Positions 17,938-27,289 are shown, counted from the stretch's first letter. The stretch is 64,000 bases of DNA from Ktedonobacter sp. SOSP1-85 (GCF_016587415.1 NZ_BNJI01000003.1:806001-870000); one strand, 5' to 3'. The notes: a model not told the origin generated them from the sequence alone. Translations and numbers: made by a program.

Positions 17938-19221
17938 TTATAGCGGATCAGATCCCTCCTGATTGTCCACGATGAGCTCATCCTCCTCCGCTGGTAAGGC
18001 CAGGGTGACTTGCACCTCCTGGCCTGTTGGGGAGCCAATGGTGAGCGTCCCATCATGGGCGGCGGCAATCTTGCTTGCCAGGTAGAGTCCCAAACCCAAT
18101 CCGGCCGACTGCGAGCCTGCCACGAAGGGATGAAAAAGCGTCGCCTGCAAATCAGCAGGGAGACCTGGTCCTTGGTTGCAGACCGTCAAGACTACCCACG
18201 GTCCACCCATCCGTCGCTCGATGTGCATCTCCACGGTGATTGGGGTCTGTTTCGGCGCGTATTTCACCGCATTGGCGAGCACATTCTCAAGCAGTTGACG
18301 CAGTCGATCCGAGTCGGCAGGAAGGATGACCTTCGCAGGCGCGTGGATATGGATCGGTGTTTCTGGCGAGTCGAAAGCACGAACCACTTCCTTTATCAGA
18401 GCCACGAGATCCATCGAGCATGCAGTGATGGCAAATATCCCTTGATTGAGCCGTGCTACATCGAGCAGATCGGAAATCACCCGCTCAAGGAGGCCCAGGG
18501 TGTGGTTCACGGCACTGACGTCACGAAGATCCTGCTCGCGCTCCTCTCGCTGCGCCCGTCGTTGCAGTAGCTCAATGCGCCCTTTGAGGGGCGTGAGATA
18601 ATTGCGTAAGTCGTGAGCCATGATCGTGAGCAACTCCTCAGCCGCCAGGCGTCGGCCTTGCTCCACAGCCTCATGTTTCAACCGTTCGGTGAGTTCGGCT
18701 CGATGGATCACAATGCCGATCCAGCGGGCGATGGCTTCCAGAAAGCGCAGGTCCTGCTCTGAGAAGAACTCGGGACGACTGGATACCACTAACAACACAC
18801 CCCGGCGAAGCGTCTCCACCTCAAAGACCGTCGCCATCTGCGACTTCACGCCGAGCCCGGTCTTCAACCCCACGAGTTCCTCAGGGTCCTGGTCGGTATG
18901 ATGGGCGATAAAAGGGGTGCCAGTAAGAAAGACCTCGACGGTGCGTCCCCCATTGGCCAAGGGCAAGCGGTCCATTCCGATGGACCGCTGTTTCCTCCCC
19001 ATCGGGGTATCGCTGGTCCCAAAAGCTACAAGCGTCTCGTTGGTCGGATCATGGAAGAAAATATCCACCTTATCAGCAGAGAGGACTTCTGCAATGAGGG
19101 ATGTTGCTTGATTGAGGGTCACTTTGACGTTGGTCGCTGGCAGTTCCAGCAGTCCTTCAAGAGCGGCCAACTGCTGTTCCTGACGCTGATTTGTCTCTTC
19201 TTTGTCAAAAGAAGATTTCAC
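17938..19221 (-). CDS. Cytosolic GAF-domain histidine kinase
   Basis: This 427-residue sensor kinase has a GAF domain (about 25-175), a HisKA dimerisation helix with phospho-acceptor His in LTIMAHDLRNYLTPLKGR (about 205), and a HATPase domain with N box NVLANAVKYAP, G1 GPGLP and G2 GLGLGLYLASKIAAAHDG. There is no transmembrane segment, so it senses an internal signal. No response regulator lies next to it. Translation begins at GTG 19221 with AAAGGGA upstream. Confidence 0.92.
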   Translation of the reverse strand: MKSSFDKEETNQRQEQQLAALEGLLELPATNVKVTLNQATSLIAEVLSADKVDIFFHDPTNETLVAFGTSDTPMGRKQRSIGMDRLPLANGGRTVEVFLTGTPFIAHHTDQDPEELVGLKTGLGVKSQMATVFEVETLRRGVLLVVSSRPEFFSEQDLRFLEAIARWIGIVIHRAELTERLKHEAVEQGRRLAAEELLTIMAHDLRNYLTPLKGRIELLQRRAQREEREQDLRDVSAVNHTLGLLERVISDLLDVARLNQGIFAITACSMDLVALIKEVVRAFDSPETPIHIHAPAKVILPADSDRLRQLLENVLANAVKYAPKQTPITVEMHIERRMGGPWVVLTVCNQGPGLPADLQATLFHPFVAGSQSAGLGLGLYLASKIAAAHDGTLTIGSPTGQEVQVTLALPAEEDELIVDNQEGSDPL

Positions 19222-19542
19222 TTCTGTATCCCTTTCTCCTCCTCTACAGGGTAATGTTCATTCTCTCCATGCGACAACTTTCGCAGACAACCGAGTGCAG
19301 AGAACGTGAGCGGCAAATGAAAAGAGAAGCACGCGAAGGGAGCCCAAGCCTACACGTGTATGGGCATCCATATTCGTCCCTTGTTCTCCTTAAAGCTCGT
19401 TCCTTTTAAAGCACGTTCCTTCATCGACAACAGTTGCAGGAACACGTCCTCTCTTCCTCTTTGCAGTTGAGATATCCACTGCTGTAAGCTTCCCCCAATT
19501 TGGTGGTTCTTACTTCTGGGCGATTTTATCTGCTGGCACCGT
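19222..19542. other. Intergenic region between histidine kinase and DoxX-Rieske gene
   Basis: It carries the promoter region of the kinase (minus strand) and about 200 bases after the DoxX-Rieske stop. No gene, hairpin or repeat was recognised. Confidence 0.4.
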
Positions 19543-20718
19543 CTAATCGAGAATAATAGCGCCGCTTACCGCATCAACATGGATCTTGACGGCTGTTAGC
19601 GGCAGCTGGGCAGGTCCCTGTATGGCTGCGGCCTGGTGAGCTGGATCAAACTGCGCCCCATGACATGGACAAACCAGCAGTTTGCTGCCCGGATCGTAAC
19701 TTACCTCACAACCTGCATGCGTACAGGTCGCATCGAAGGCCACAAATTGCTCCTCTGACAGGTGAATGAGCACACCAGGATCACCAGTGCTTGGGATCGT
19801 AAAATTCACGGCGCTATTGACAGACACCGCCTTGACCTGGGCTATGGACGTACCAGAAGCAGCTTTTCCCGCGCTAGCAGTTCCACCGCTACTCGTAGCA
19901 CCACTCGCGGTCGTTGTGTCTGGTCTACCAAAAACATGCAGCACCGAACCCAGAAACGCCAGGCCAACCATACTTACGCCCCCCACAGCCAGGCCCTGCA
20001 GAAAGGTTCGCCGCTTCTCACGCTGCTGCTGCGATGCCGAAAAACGCCGCTGTGATCCTCTGCTAAATGCCTCTGGCTCTGCCACACGCCAGGTATTCAT
20101 GCCAAGGATCAGGACACCCAGGGTACGCACAATCAGACCTCGCCTGATTGCGCCTTGAGGGAAAAACACACGCTGCAGCCAACCGTCGAGAGTGGGGAGT
20201 CCAGTGCCAACAGGTCCCACAAGAAAAAGTGTCAGCCAGCTCCAGGCAAAGACGATGTCCGCCCCATAAAAGTAGGGATAGACATGCCAGCTTGCCGTTA
20301 ATAAGAACAGAATACTCAAGACTATTCCGAAGAAAGACGCAGGACGGAAGAATAATCCCACCAGCGTACCCAGGCCAATGGCCAGCTCGCCTAAAGCGAC
20401 CGCCCAGCCAAATAATACGGCATGCGAAACCGCCACTTTGACCAGGAGAAAATGCAACGGCGAGCCCTGCGCAAAACCGATAATTTGATTACCAATATAA
20501 CCCGGCGTCCCCTTGTGAAAAAACTGGGGATCCGTGAGCTTTTGCACACCAGCATACACAAAGGTCGCCCCCAGAAACAAACGTTGAGGGAAAAGCATCC
20601 ACCCACGAATGGGTGAAGGCTTATCACCTGACGGCGCAGGGGAATCGGACCGGCTGGTAGACATATGAAGCGTAGATTTATCAGCTATAGATGATGATGT
20701 ATGTGGCGATTTCATCAA
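19543..20718 (-). CDS. DoxX-type membrane protein fused to a Rieske [2Fe-2S] domain
   Basis: This 391-residue membrane protein has two parts. Residues about 42-190 form the four-helix DoxX/DoxD domain (FLGATFVYAGVQKLTDPQFF, then a Gly-rich helix series). A basic RREKRRT-like patch (EKRRTFLQGLAVGGVSMVGLAFLG, about 235-258) and helix then lead into a C-terminal Rieske domain with CTHAGC and CPCHG, the cysteine and histidine ligands of a [2Fe-2S] cluster (about 330-352). DoxX-related proteins act on quinones, for example in thiosulfate:quinone oxidoreductase, so a quinol-linked electron transfer role is inferred. A near-palindrome at 20849-20868 lies in its upstream region. Confidence 0.88.
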   Translation of the reverse strand: MMKSPHTSSSIADKSTLHMSTSRSDSPAPSGDKPSPIRGWMLFPQRLFLGATFVYAGVQKLTDPQFFHKGTPGYIGNQIIGFAQGSPLHFLLVKVAVSHAVLFGWAVALGELAIGLGTLVGLFFRPASFFGIVLSILFLLTASWHVYPYFYGADIVFAWSWLTLFLVGPVGTGLPTLDGWLQRVFFPQGAIRRGLIVRTLGVLILGMNTWRVAEPEAFSRGSQRRFSASQQQREKRRTFLQGLAVGGVSMVGLAFLGSVLHVFGRPDTTTASGATSSGGTASAGKAASGTSIAQVKAVSVNSAVNFTIPSTGDPGVLIHLSEEQFVAFDATCTHAGCEVSYDPGSKLLVCPCHGAQFDPAHQAAAIQGPAQLPLTAVKIHVDAVSGAIILD

Positions 20719-20848
20719 ACAGACTCCGATCAGTTAAGACATGAGGATCTTATGAGAGAGTAAACAACAGTTCCGCAAGCTGAGCTTTTTTGCCCTGTTT
20801 AAAAGGGACTACAATTATCCCTAACTATATGAGCCAAAAATGAGAATA

Positions 20849-20868
20849 CTATGAGAATATCCTCATAG
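20849..20868. promoter_or_regulatory. Dyad CTATGAG-N6-CTCATAG, possible operator
   Basis: Seven-base arms (20849-20855, 20862-20868) pair perfectly, and an extra direct half-site TGAGAATA lies just before. It is about 130 bases upstream of the DoxX-Rieske start in an AT-rich stretch. The regulator is unknown. Confidence 0.35.
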
Positions 20869-20940
20869 GGAAGCCATATAGCCCTCTTTGATTGCTTCCT
20901 TTCAGGCCTTCTCGCCACTACAATGCTTCGCAGGGGTATA

Positions 20941-20999
20941 GTATGAGGGGTGGTGTGTGCTGGCAGCCTGCGGCTGCCAGCACACACCACCCCTCATAC
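20941..20999. repeat. 28-bp perfect inverted repeat (constant-flank family)
   Basis: Arms 20941-20968 and 20972-20999 enclose a 3-base loop. The left flank (about 20909-20931, CTTCTCGCCACTACAATGCT then TCGCAG) is the conserved family flank. The apical stem (GTGCTGGCAGCC) also occurs in the palindromes at 32770 and 54043. It lies between the GH172 stop and the DoxX-Rieske promoter. Confidence 0.85.
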
Positions 21000-21051
21000 C
21001 AGGACGAGCGCCACAAGCGCGAGGAGTCAAGTACAGAAGTTACACATCGGG

Positions 21052-22215
21052 TTAAATGACTTCTAGAGCGTCGCTTTCAGGTAGAGTGGGATGAGGCACA
21101 TGCGGCTCCGTTTGATACCAGTAGGCCACTGAGGCAATATCATCCTGTAGCGGCAAGTAACGCCCGCCACGACGCCAGCTTAAGCCCTGAATAGTTACAC
21201 GCAGATCCTCTTCAAAGCGAATGGGGTCCATAATATGCCAGCGGTACATGCCAAAGCGCTGCTGACTACGATAGACACCATCTGGCTGTATGACCTGGGG
21301 CAGGCCCTGAAAAGGCGTAGAATACGTGCCATACTCCGTTGAGCGCGCGTCTACTTTCGATTCCAAAAAGCTGCGCCCCAGTGTCTCTCCATCGAAGACC
21401 ACATAGTCATTTCTGGGGCGCAGGAAACACCAGGCCCCACCAAAGTAGTCTTCCGTTCCTGTTCCACAGATAGTAGGAAAATCCTTATCGCCATCCAGGT
21501 AGAATTTCATCTCTCCTTCACCCCACCAGCCAGCATTATTGCTCTGCCAGGCAATATAGGTACCAACATAGTGACCCATTCCCCGAACGTTGTCCAGCAA
21601 CGTATGCACTTCCTTATAGGGTAGAGGATTGCTTCTCCGCCATTGCGCATGAAAATAGGCTGCATCCTCGGGAACCTCAGTCAGGGTATAAGTGATCTGG
21701 TAGTAGAGGACGACCTCCCTTTCACTCAGGTTCTCAAGCGTAATCCGCGCTGACGCACGGAAAGGCATCTCCCAGTAGGAGTTCATACCCCCCGAAGAGT
21801 TTACCGCGAGAGGTAGCGAGTTAATCTGGCAAGGTTCACACCAACCACTGGCAAAGAAGTCGCCATAAGGAGTCTCGATAGAGGGATTCTCCTCGCCATC
21901 CCAATAAGCGCGCAAGACCAGGCTACGCCAGTTCCCCGGAAAGGTTGTCATCCACATATGCTGGATGGCTCCTGGCCCCTCAATCTCAGCCAGCGTTACG
22001 CTGCTCCGTGGCGGGATAGCAATTGAGGGTGAGACCTTCCATCCCTGACCCAGATCACGCGCGCTGGCAGCTCCCGTTCCCTCGGTCGCCATTCCCCCCT
22101 TGCCCTTCTCTCCAGTGAAGTTCTCAGCGCTGATTGAGCGCGTTTTGGCTTTGGAGAGCCGGGAAAGATTGCCTAGCCCCATACCAAGCCCATTAAACTG
22201 AATATGATCTGTCAT
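21052..22215 (-). CDS. DUF2961 (GH172) family glycoside hydrolase
   Basis: This 387-residue protein is of the DUF2961 family, now classed as GH172, whose characterised members act on alpha-D-fructofuranosides or D-arabinofuranosides. Diagnostic blocks are PGAIQHMWMTT, LRAYWDGEENPSIETPYGDFFASG, and GTGTEDYFGGAWCF near the middle, and the C-terminal MYRWHIMDPIRFEEDLRVTIQG. No signal peptide is visible, so it acts in the cell or is exported by another route. The ATG at 22215 is chosen over an upstream ATG (22272) because GGAAGGAAG precedes it. Substrate is not known. Confidence 0.88.
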   Translation of the reverse strand: MTDHIQFNGLGMGLGNLSRLSKAKTRSISAENFTGEKGKGGMATEGTGAASARDLGQGWKVSPSIAIPPRSSVTLAEIEGPGAIQHMWMTTFPGNWRSLVLRAYWDGEENPSIETPYGDFFASGWCEPCQINSLPLAVNSSGGMNSYWEMPFRASARITLENLSEREVVLYYQITYTLTEVPEDAAYFHAQWRRSNPLPYKEVHTLLDNVRGMGHYVGTYIAWQSNNAGWWGEGEMKFYLDGDKDFPTICGTGTEDYFGGAWCFLRPRNDYVVFDGETLGRSFLESKVDARSTEYGTYSTPFQGLPQVIQPDGVYRSQQRFGMYRWHIMDPIRFEEDLRVTIQGLSWRRGGRYLPLQDDIASVAYWYQTEPHVPHPTLPESDALEVI

Positions 22216-22526
22216 ATCTCTACTTCCTTCCTTTGATGTGTCTACAGACAAGTATCGCATGCTCACATACAACGATACAAATAAACCATAGACACTAACA
22301 TATACAAGGCCAGAGTCCTTTTAATGTCTCGGCTCACTACCCTGAGCACCGCAGATGCTACAGCCAAACAGGCTTGACGCAACGATCCTTCGGGTGTACA
22401 ATATTATTAGTAAGTAACAAACAAATAGTTAGCAGAAGAAGGAAATGCTACTCACCTGGCTGCATGCTGCTAACAGATTCTGGACTATGCGCGTTTCCGC
22501 TACGCATCGCCCCATAAGGAGCTCTG
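22216..22526. other. Divergent promoter region between GH172 and LLM oxidoreductase
   Basis: About 310 bases with AT-rich segments (near 22260-22310 and 22395-22435) but no clear paired promoter. A ribosome site (AAGGAG) lies at about 22515-22520 before the LLM gene. Confidence 0.35.
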
Positions 22527-23600
22527 ATGGAACTAGGTTTCTATACATTCGCCGATATTGCGTCGACCTCCCAAACAGAGGAGAAGATAAGCCCGGCACA
22601 ACGCTTACGCAACCTTATTGAGGAGATTGAGCTGGCCGACCAGGTCGGACTCGACGTATTCGGAGTTGGCGAGCACCACCGCCCTGAATACGCTGTCTCG
22701 ACGCCCGCGGTCGTGCTGGCTGCCGCCGCTGAGCGCACAAAGAAGATTCGCCTGACGAGCGCAGTCACGGTCTTGAGTTCAGATGACCCCGTTCGCGTAT
22801 TCCAGAGCTTTGCGACGCTCGATCTGCTCTCAGGTGGGCGCGCGGAGATCATGGCTGGTCGCGGCTCTTTCATTGAATCGTTCCCGCTCTTCGGCTATGA
22901 CCTCGATGACTACGAGGAGCTCTTTGCTGAGAAGCTTGATCTCCTGCTCCGCCTCCGCCAGGAAGAGTATGTCACCTGGTCTGGAAAGCATCGTCCCGCC
23001 CTGGATGGACTCGGCGTCTACCCACGCCCTCTGCAAGAGCCTCTGCCGATCTGGGTCGCCGTTGGCGGCACTCCTGCCTCAGTGGTACGCGCGGGAACTC
23101 TTGGTCTGCCTCTGGCGCTGGCAATCATCGGAGGAGAACCAGCACGTTTCGCACCACTCATCAAGCTCTACCGTGATGCAGCCCAGCGCGCTGGACACGA
23201 CGCAAGCACCTTACCTGTAGGCATCAACTCGCATGGCTATATCGCCGATACTTCGCAGGCGGCGAGAGATGAGCACTCCCAATACTATATCGCCATGATG
23301 AACAAGCTGGCAGTGGAGCGCCGCTGGCCCAGGATGGGTCGGAGGGAATACGACTCGGCCTGCTCGCCGCGAGGCGCTCTGGTAGTTGGCAGCCCAGAGG
23401 AAGTCATCGACAAGATCCTCGCACAGCATGCGATCTTTGGACACCATCGCTTCCTTATGCAGGCGAGCGTTGGCGCGATGCCCCATCGCCAGATCCTGCA
23501 TGCCATCGAGCTCTTCGGCACCAAAGTCGCCCCTGTCATCCGGCGCGAGACTGGCTCTCCCTCCACCCCGACCTTGCCCCTGGTCGATACCCGTCCATAA
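22527..23600 (+). CDS. LLM-class flavin-dependent oxidoreductase
   Basis: This 357-residue TIM-barrel monooxygenase of the bacterial luciferase family uses reduced flavin to oxidise an unknown substrate. Motifs include ELGFYTFAD at the start, LADQVGLDVFGVGEHHRPEYAVSTPAVVLAAAAERT (a family hallmark), TVLSSDDPVRVFQSFATLDLLSGGRAEIMAGRGSF and GSPEEVIDKI near the end. The start ATG has AAGGAG upstream. It appears to be a single-gene unit, ending at a large palindrome. Confidence 0.92.
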   Translation: MELGFYTFADIASTSQTEEKISPAQRLRNLIEEIELADQVGLDVFGVGEHHRPEYAVSTPAVVLAAAAERTKKIRLTSAVTVLSSDDPVRVFQSFATLDLLSGGRAEIMAGRGSFIESFPLFGYDLDDYEELFAEKLDLLLRLRQEEYVTWSGKHRPALDGLGVYPRPLQEPLPIWVAVGGTPASVVRAGTLGLPLALAIIGGEPARFAPLIKLYRDAAQRAGHDASTLPVGINSHGYIADTSQAARDEHSQYYIAMMNKLAVERRWPRMGRREYDSACSPRGALVVGSPEEVIDKILAQHAIFGHHRFLMQASVGAMPHRQILHAIELFGTKVAPVIRRETGSPSTPTLPLVDTRP

Positions 23601-23606
23601 GCTATC

Positions 23607-23672
23607 AATACATAGGGAGTGTGGGCGCGTATGGCGAGCATCCACCATACGCGCCCACACTCCCTATGTATT
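23607..23672. repeat. 28-bp perfect inverted repeat (constant-flank family, reversed)
   Basis: Arms 23607-23634 and 23645-23672 are perfect with a 10-base loop, seven bases after the LLM stop. The right flank, read on the minus strand, is TTCGCGTCTGCGGCGCTCAA, the same flank found left of the palindromes at 32770 and 54043. It may double as terminator. Confidence 0.82.
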
Positions 23673-23962
23673 TGAGCGCCGCAGACGCGAAACGTTAAGC
23701 AACAGACCAACCTTCTTTATTCATAAATGGAAATATACTATTCGTGGTGATAAAATACATTTATTCGGTTACTCTCCCATAAACGCAATAGCAAAATGGA
23801 TGTGTTTTCTTTCTATATACGAAACACATTACTCTTTTTATGGAGGTAGTGCGCCAGAACAAAATAGCAGTAAAACCATGTTATTTTGTAGTAAAGAGAT
23901 GACCGAGAGGTGCGCGGATGCTCTCTCTCACTCTCCAGGAGACGTTCTTCAAGGAGGATGCT
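23673..23962. other. AT-rich upstream region of the GH30 gene
   Basis: Apart from the palindrome flank at 23673-23696, this 290-base stretch is unusually AT-rich. It probably holds the GH30 promoter and a long leader. A strong ribosome site AAGGAGG lies at about 23951-23957. No other gene is supported. Confidence 0.4.
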
Positions 23963-25915
23963 ATGTCTCGCTTGACACAGAAAATTGCTTCCCCACTCAT
24001 CATCGTCCTGTTTATTTTGAGTGTGGCTTCGCTCGCGGCGAGTTATCCCTCGCGAGCATACGCCGATAGTCAGGATGTGCGTGCCTGGCTAACAACACCT
24101 GATCAGGGCAATCTGCTCAAAGAGCAACCAGCTCTTTCTTTCTCTAATCACGCCGACCCCAATACCCCTACGATTACCGTCAACACAGAGCAAAAATACC
24201 AGAGTATGACTGGTTTCGGCGCATCCCTGACTGCATCGTCGGCAGTCGTTCTCTCACAATCCAATATTGACCAGAAGCAGGTGATGCGCACACTCTTCGA
24301 TCCCCACCAGGGTATTGGATTAAGTTATTTACGCCAGCCTATGGGATCATCTGACCTGGCACCACCCCTGGATGCAAGCAAGAATTGGGTGGGAGAGTAC
24401 ACCTACGATGATATGCCCGCGGGACAGACAGATCCCACGCTCAGCCATTTCTCGATTGCGCAGGATGATCGCTATCACATTACCTCACTCTTGAAAGAGG
24501 CCCTGCGCATTAATCCCCAGCTCAAAATTATGGCAACCCCCTGGTCGCCGCCCGCATGGATGAAACTACCCGGAAATAGTTGGGGCCATTGCACCAACTG
24601 CGATGGGGGAAATCAGGGCTTCTATGATGGGAGCAATAGCTGGGATAATACGCCCAATGACTATGTATCCATTACCTTTAACGGCACACAGATCAAGTTC
24701 TATGGCGTTGTCGGCACAGACCATGGCATCGGCGCCTTCTCCATCGATGGGGGTTCCGAGACGATGGTTGACTTCTACGCGCCCACCAATGCTGGCAATA
24801 CACCGGTCTACACCAGCCCGGTCCTGAACGCGGGCCAGCATACACTGAAGGTTCGGGTCACTGGTCAACAGAACAGCAGCGCCCACTGGAACGGTATTAA
24901 CCCTGATCGCGTCGATATTATCTCAGCGAGCGGCGTTACTACCATCGATGACAATGTACAGGGTTCGGGGCTCAACCAGTTCTCCTATGGCGGCTCTGGC
25001 GTCGCCAGTATCAACCAGGGCTATCTAAACCCGAAGTATTACCAGGCCTATGCGCAGTACTTCGTTGCCTTCATCAAGGCCTATGAGCGCGAGGGCATTC
25101 CAATCTACGCGATCACGCCACAGAACGAGCCACAGAATGGCAACTATATGCCAACCATGCTCCTGCCCGCGACCAGCCAGACTGCCAACGACACGACCAT
25201 TGGCAATGAAGCGGACTTCATCACGAACCTGGCAAGTGCCTTCCAGCAGAGTCATGTTCAGACCAAAATTCTGGCCTTTGACCACAACTGGGACACGCCA
25301 GAGTATCCCAGCGCCATCCTGAATAGCCCCGCTGGCAAGTACGTGGATGGGATCGCATTCCACTGCTATGGTGGAGATCCGAGCGCGCAAGACCAGTTCT
25401 ACGGCCAGAAGGATATCTACGAAACCGAGTGTTCGGGAGGACAGTGGGAGAATAACAGTAATCCCACCTTCGCCGCGACCCTTCAGGATGTCATGGAACT
25501 GGGAATTGGCTCAACGACCCATGGTGCGAAAACGGTTGTACGCTGGGGCCTGGCACTTGATCCCAACGGTAATCCGCACCTGGATACGGCCGGATCATGT
25601 GGTACATGCCGGGGCGTCATCTCAATTGCCGCGGATGGAAGCGTGACTAAGAACTCTGACTATTATGGCCTGGGACATTTCAGCAAATTTGTCGCTCCTG
25701 GCGCCTGGCGTATCGCCTCAACCGCCAGTAGTAGTAACCTTGAGAACGTAGCGTTTCTTAACCGGGATGGAACGCGCGTGCTGGTTGTCTACAACCATAA
25801 CACGAGTAGTGCTGGAGCAACAACCTTCCAGGTACAAGTAGGTCACAAAGTCTTTTCGTATACACTGCCCGCTGGTGCGGCTGTCACCTTTACGTGGCAT
25901 GAGGAAGAGGAATAA
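23963..25915 (+). CDS. Secreted GH30 glycosidase with an inserted carbohydrate-binding-like domain
   Basis: The protein is about 650 residues with an N-terminal signal peptide (LIIVLFILSVASLAASYPSRAYA). The GH30 barrel shows QKYQSMTGFGASLTASSA, ATPWSPPAWMK, the acid/base Glu in TPQNEPQN (about 388) and nucleophile Glu in YETECSGGQW (about 487), then the beta-sandwich end. GH30 enzymes cleave beta-glycosides such as fungal beta-1,6-glucan. Unusually, about 130 residues (about 203-335, NDYVSITFNGTQIKFYGVVG onward) are inserted between two barrel segments and look like a beta-sandwich binding domain. The ATG at 23963 has AAGGAGG five bases upstream. Confidence 0.9.
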   Translation: MSRLTQKIASPLIIVLFILSVASLAASYPSRAYADSQDVRAWLTTPDQGNLLKEQPALSFSNHADPNTPTITVNTEQKYQSMTGFGASLTASSAVVLSQSNIDQKQVMRTLFDPHQGIGLSYLRQPMGSSDLAPPLDASKNWVGEYTYDDMPAGQTDPTLSHFSIAQDDRYHITSLLKEALRINPQLKIMATPWSPPAWMKLPGNSWGHCTNCDGGNQGFYDGSNSWDNTPNDYVSITFNGTQIKFYGVVGTDHGIGAFSIDGGSETMVDFYAPTNAGNTPVYTSPVLNAGQHTLKVRVTGQQNSSAHWNGINPDRVDIISASGVTTIDDNVQGSGLNQFSYGGSGVASINQGYLNPKYYQAYAQYFVAFIKAYEREGIPIYAITPQNEPQNGNYMPTMLLPATSQTANDTTIGNEADFITNLASAFQQSHVQTKILAFDHNWDTPEYPSAILNSPAGKYVDGIAFHCYGGDPSAQDQFYGQKDIYETECSGGQWENNSNPTFAATLQDVMELGIGSTTHGAKTVVRWGLALDPNGNPHLDTAGSCGTCRGVISIAADGSVTKNSDYYGLGHFSKFVAPGAWRIASTASSSNLENVAFLNRDGTRVLVVYNHNTSSAGATTFQVQVGHKVFSYTLPAGAAVTFTWHEEEE

Positions 25916-26003
25916 AATATGCACTCGCTCTATCCAACTCTCTTGAGAGAGTAGAGACACAAAACGGCGTGATTCCACGCTGCTAAATTCCCATACAGGG
26001 CAT

Positions 26004-26051
26004 AGGGCATGCGCTTACATATGATGATCATCATATGTAAACGCATGCCCT
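26004..26051. repeat. 48-bp palindrome without loop, one mismatch
   Basis: Positions pair symmetrically about 26027/26028 over 24 bp with one mismatch (26014/26041). It lies 90 bases past the GH30 stop. There is no U tract. It is not visibly related to the other two palindrome groups. Confidence 0.75.
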
Positions 26052-26236
26052 CGTCCATATTCAAGATTTTGGTAACTGTCCACGCCCTTCCTCAACCCTT
26101 GGTCTGGTCGTTTAGTTCACTCCAGGCACAAACACCATTGCAACTCAAGTATATATTGAAAAAAGGATGCAGATGCAGTCATGGCGAGGAGAAAAAGCGG
26201 CAAAAAAGTCTCTTCAGGAGACGCTTTCATAGTGAG

Positions 26237-26332
26237 AACGCCTGGGACGACCAACTGCTCTTTATCGCTTCCAACGGCTATCGCGTAATTGCTCATGACC
26301 GTCGAGGTCATGGTCGATCCAGTCAGCCCTGG
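26237..26332 (+). pseudogene. Remnant of a chloroperoxidase-like alpha/beta hydrolase
   Basis: About 32 codons read NAWDDQLLFIASNGYRVIAH then DRRGHGRSSQPW, which is the internal segment of non-haem chloroperoxidase/arylesterase-type hydrolases. The normal N-terminus and nucleophile regions are missing on either side. It lies in frame just upstream of a complete hydrolase gene, so an automatic call would wrongly fuse the two. It is best seen as debris of a related gene. Confidence 0.65.
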
Positions 26333-26422
26333 GAAGGCGAGGTACGACAGCCTCCAACTGGACAAAAGGATACTGGAGGTAACACTCTTTTTCTGCACAC
26401 CATCTATGAAAGGGATACATCA

Positions 26423-27289
26423 ATGGCAACCATCTCTTATCGAAATATACCAATTGATGGTGTCAATGTATTTTATCGTGAAGCAGGAACACAACATGTG
26501 CAAACACTTATTTTGCTGCATGGATTTCCTTCTTCCTCCCACATGTTTCGCAACCTTCTTCCAACACTCGCCGAGCATTTCCATGTCGTGGCACCAGATT
26601 ATCCAGGGTATGGGTATAGCGAGTGTCCAAGTGTTGAGCAATTCACCTACACGTTCGATCACCTGGAAGAGATGATAGAAAAGGTTGTAAGTGCGCTCAA
26701 GCTTCCCTTCTTCAGTATCTATGTCCAGGATTATGGCGCTCCCGTGGGATTTCGCCTGGCAGTGAAGCATCCAGAGATGATTGAGGCCATTATCAGTCAG
26801 AACGGCAATGCCTATCAAGAGGGGTTAACCTCCTTTTGGGACGCGGCGCGACCGTTCTGGTCCAATCGCAACGCTGAAACAGAGAAACCTATACGAAACT
26901 TGTTGACACAGGAGTCAACCATCTGGCAATATACCCATGGAGTGCGTCAGAAAGACCATATCAGCCCCGATGCCTGGACGTTTGACCAGTGGGGACTCAA
27001 TCGCCCAGGCAATGCAGAAATACAACTGGCGCTCTTTGAGGACTATCGCAACAATCCGCCGCTCTATCCACAATGGCATGAGTACTTCCGGCACTACCAA
27101 CCACCGCTGTTGGCCGTGTGGGGTAAGAATGATCCCATCTTTGGACCTGATGGCGCAGAGGCATTCAAACAAGATCTACCACAAAGTGAGGTGTATCTAT
27201 TGGATACTGGTCACTTTGCGCTCGAGGAAGATGGAGATGTGATCGCTCAACATATCATTCGCTTTCTCACGACAAGGGAACCAAAATAA
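26423..27289 (+). CDS. Alpha/beta hydrolase with Asp nucleophile (dehalogenase/epoxide-hydrolase-like)
   Basis: This 288-residue alpha/beta hydrolase has HG motif LLHGFPSSSHMFRN (about 37), nucleophile elbow YVQDYGAPVGF with Asp rather than Ser (about 102), and a C-terminal histidine in LLDTGHFALEED (about 263). The Asp nucleophile is that of haloalkane dehalogenases and epoxide hydrolases; the exact substrate is unknown. The ATG at 26423 follows AAAGGGAT and starts where family homology starts. Upstream codons in the same frame are remnant and non-coding sequence. Confidence 0.87.
   Translation: MATISYRNIPIDGVNVFYREAGTQHVQTLILLHGFPSSSHMFRNLLPTLAEHFHVVAPDYPGYGYSECPSVEQFTYTFDHLEEMIEKVVSALKLPFFSIYVQDYGAPVGFRLAVKHPEMIEAIISQNGNAYQEGLTSFWDAARPFWSNRNAETEKPIRNLLTQESTIWQYTHGVRQKDHISPDAWTFDQWGLNRPGNAEIQLALFEDYRNNPPLYPQWHEYFRHYQPPLLAVWGKNDPIFGPDGAEAFKQDLPQSEVYLLDTGHFALEEDGDVIAQHIIRFLTTREPK

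Noticed and set aside
26009..26422. A 426-residue hydrolase starting at 26009
   Set aside because: The leading 138 codons begin inside a palindrome and include an unrelated hydrolase fragment. The ATG at 26423 has a ribosome site and matches the family start.
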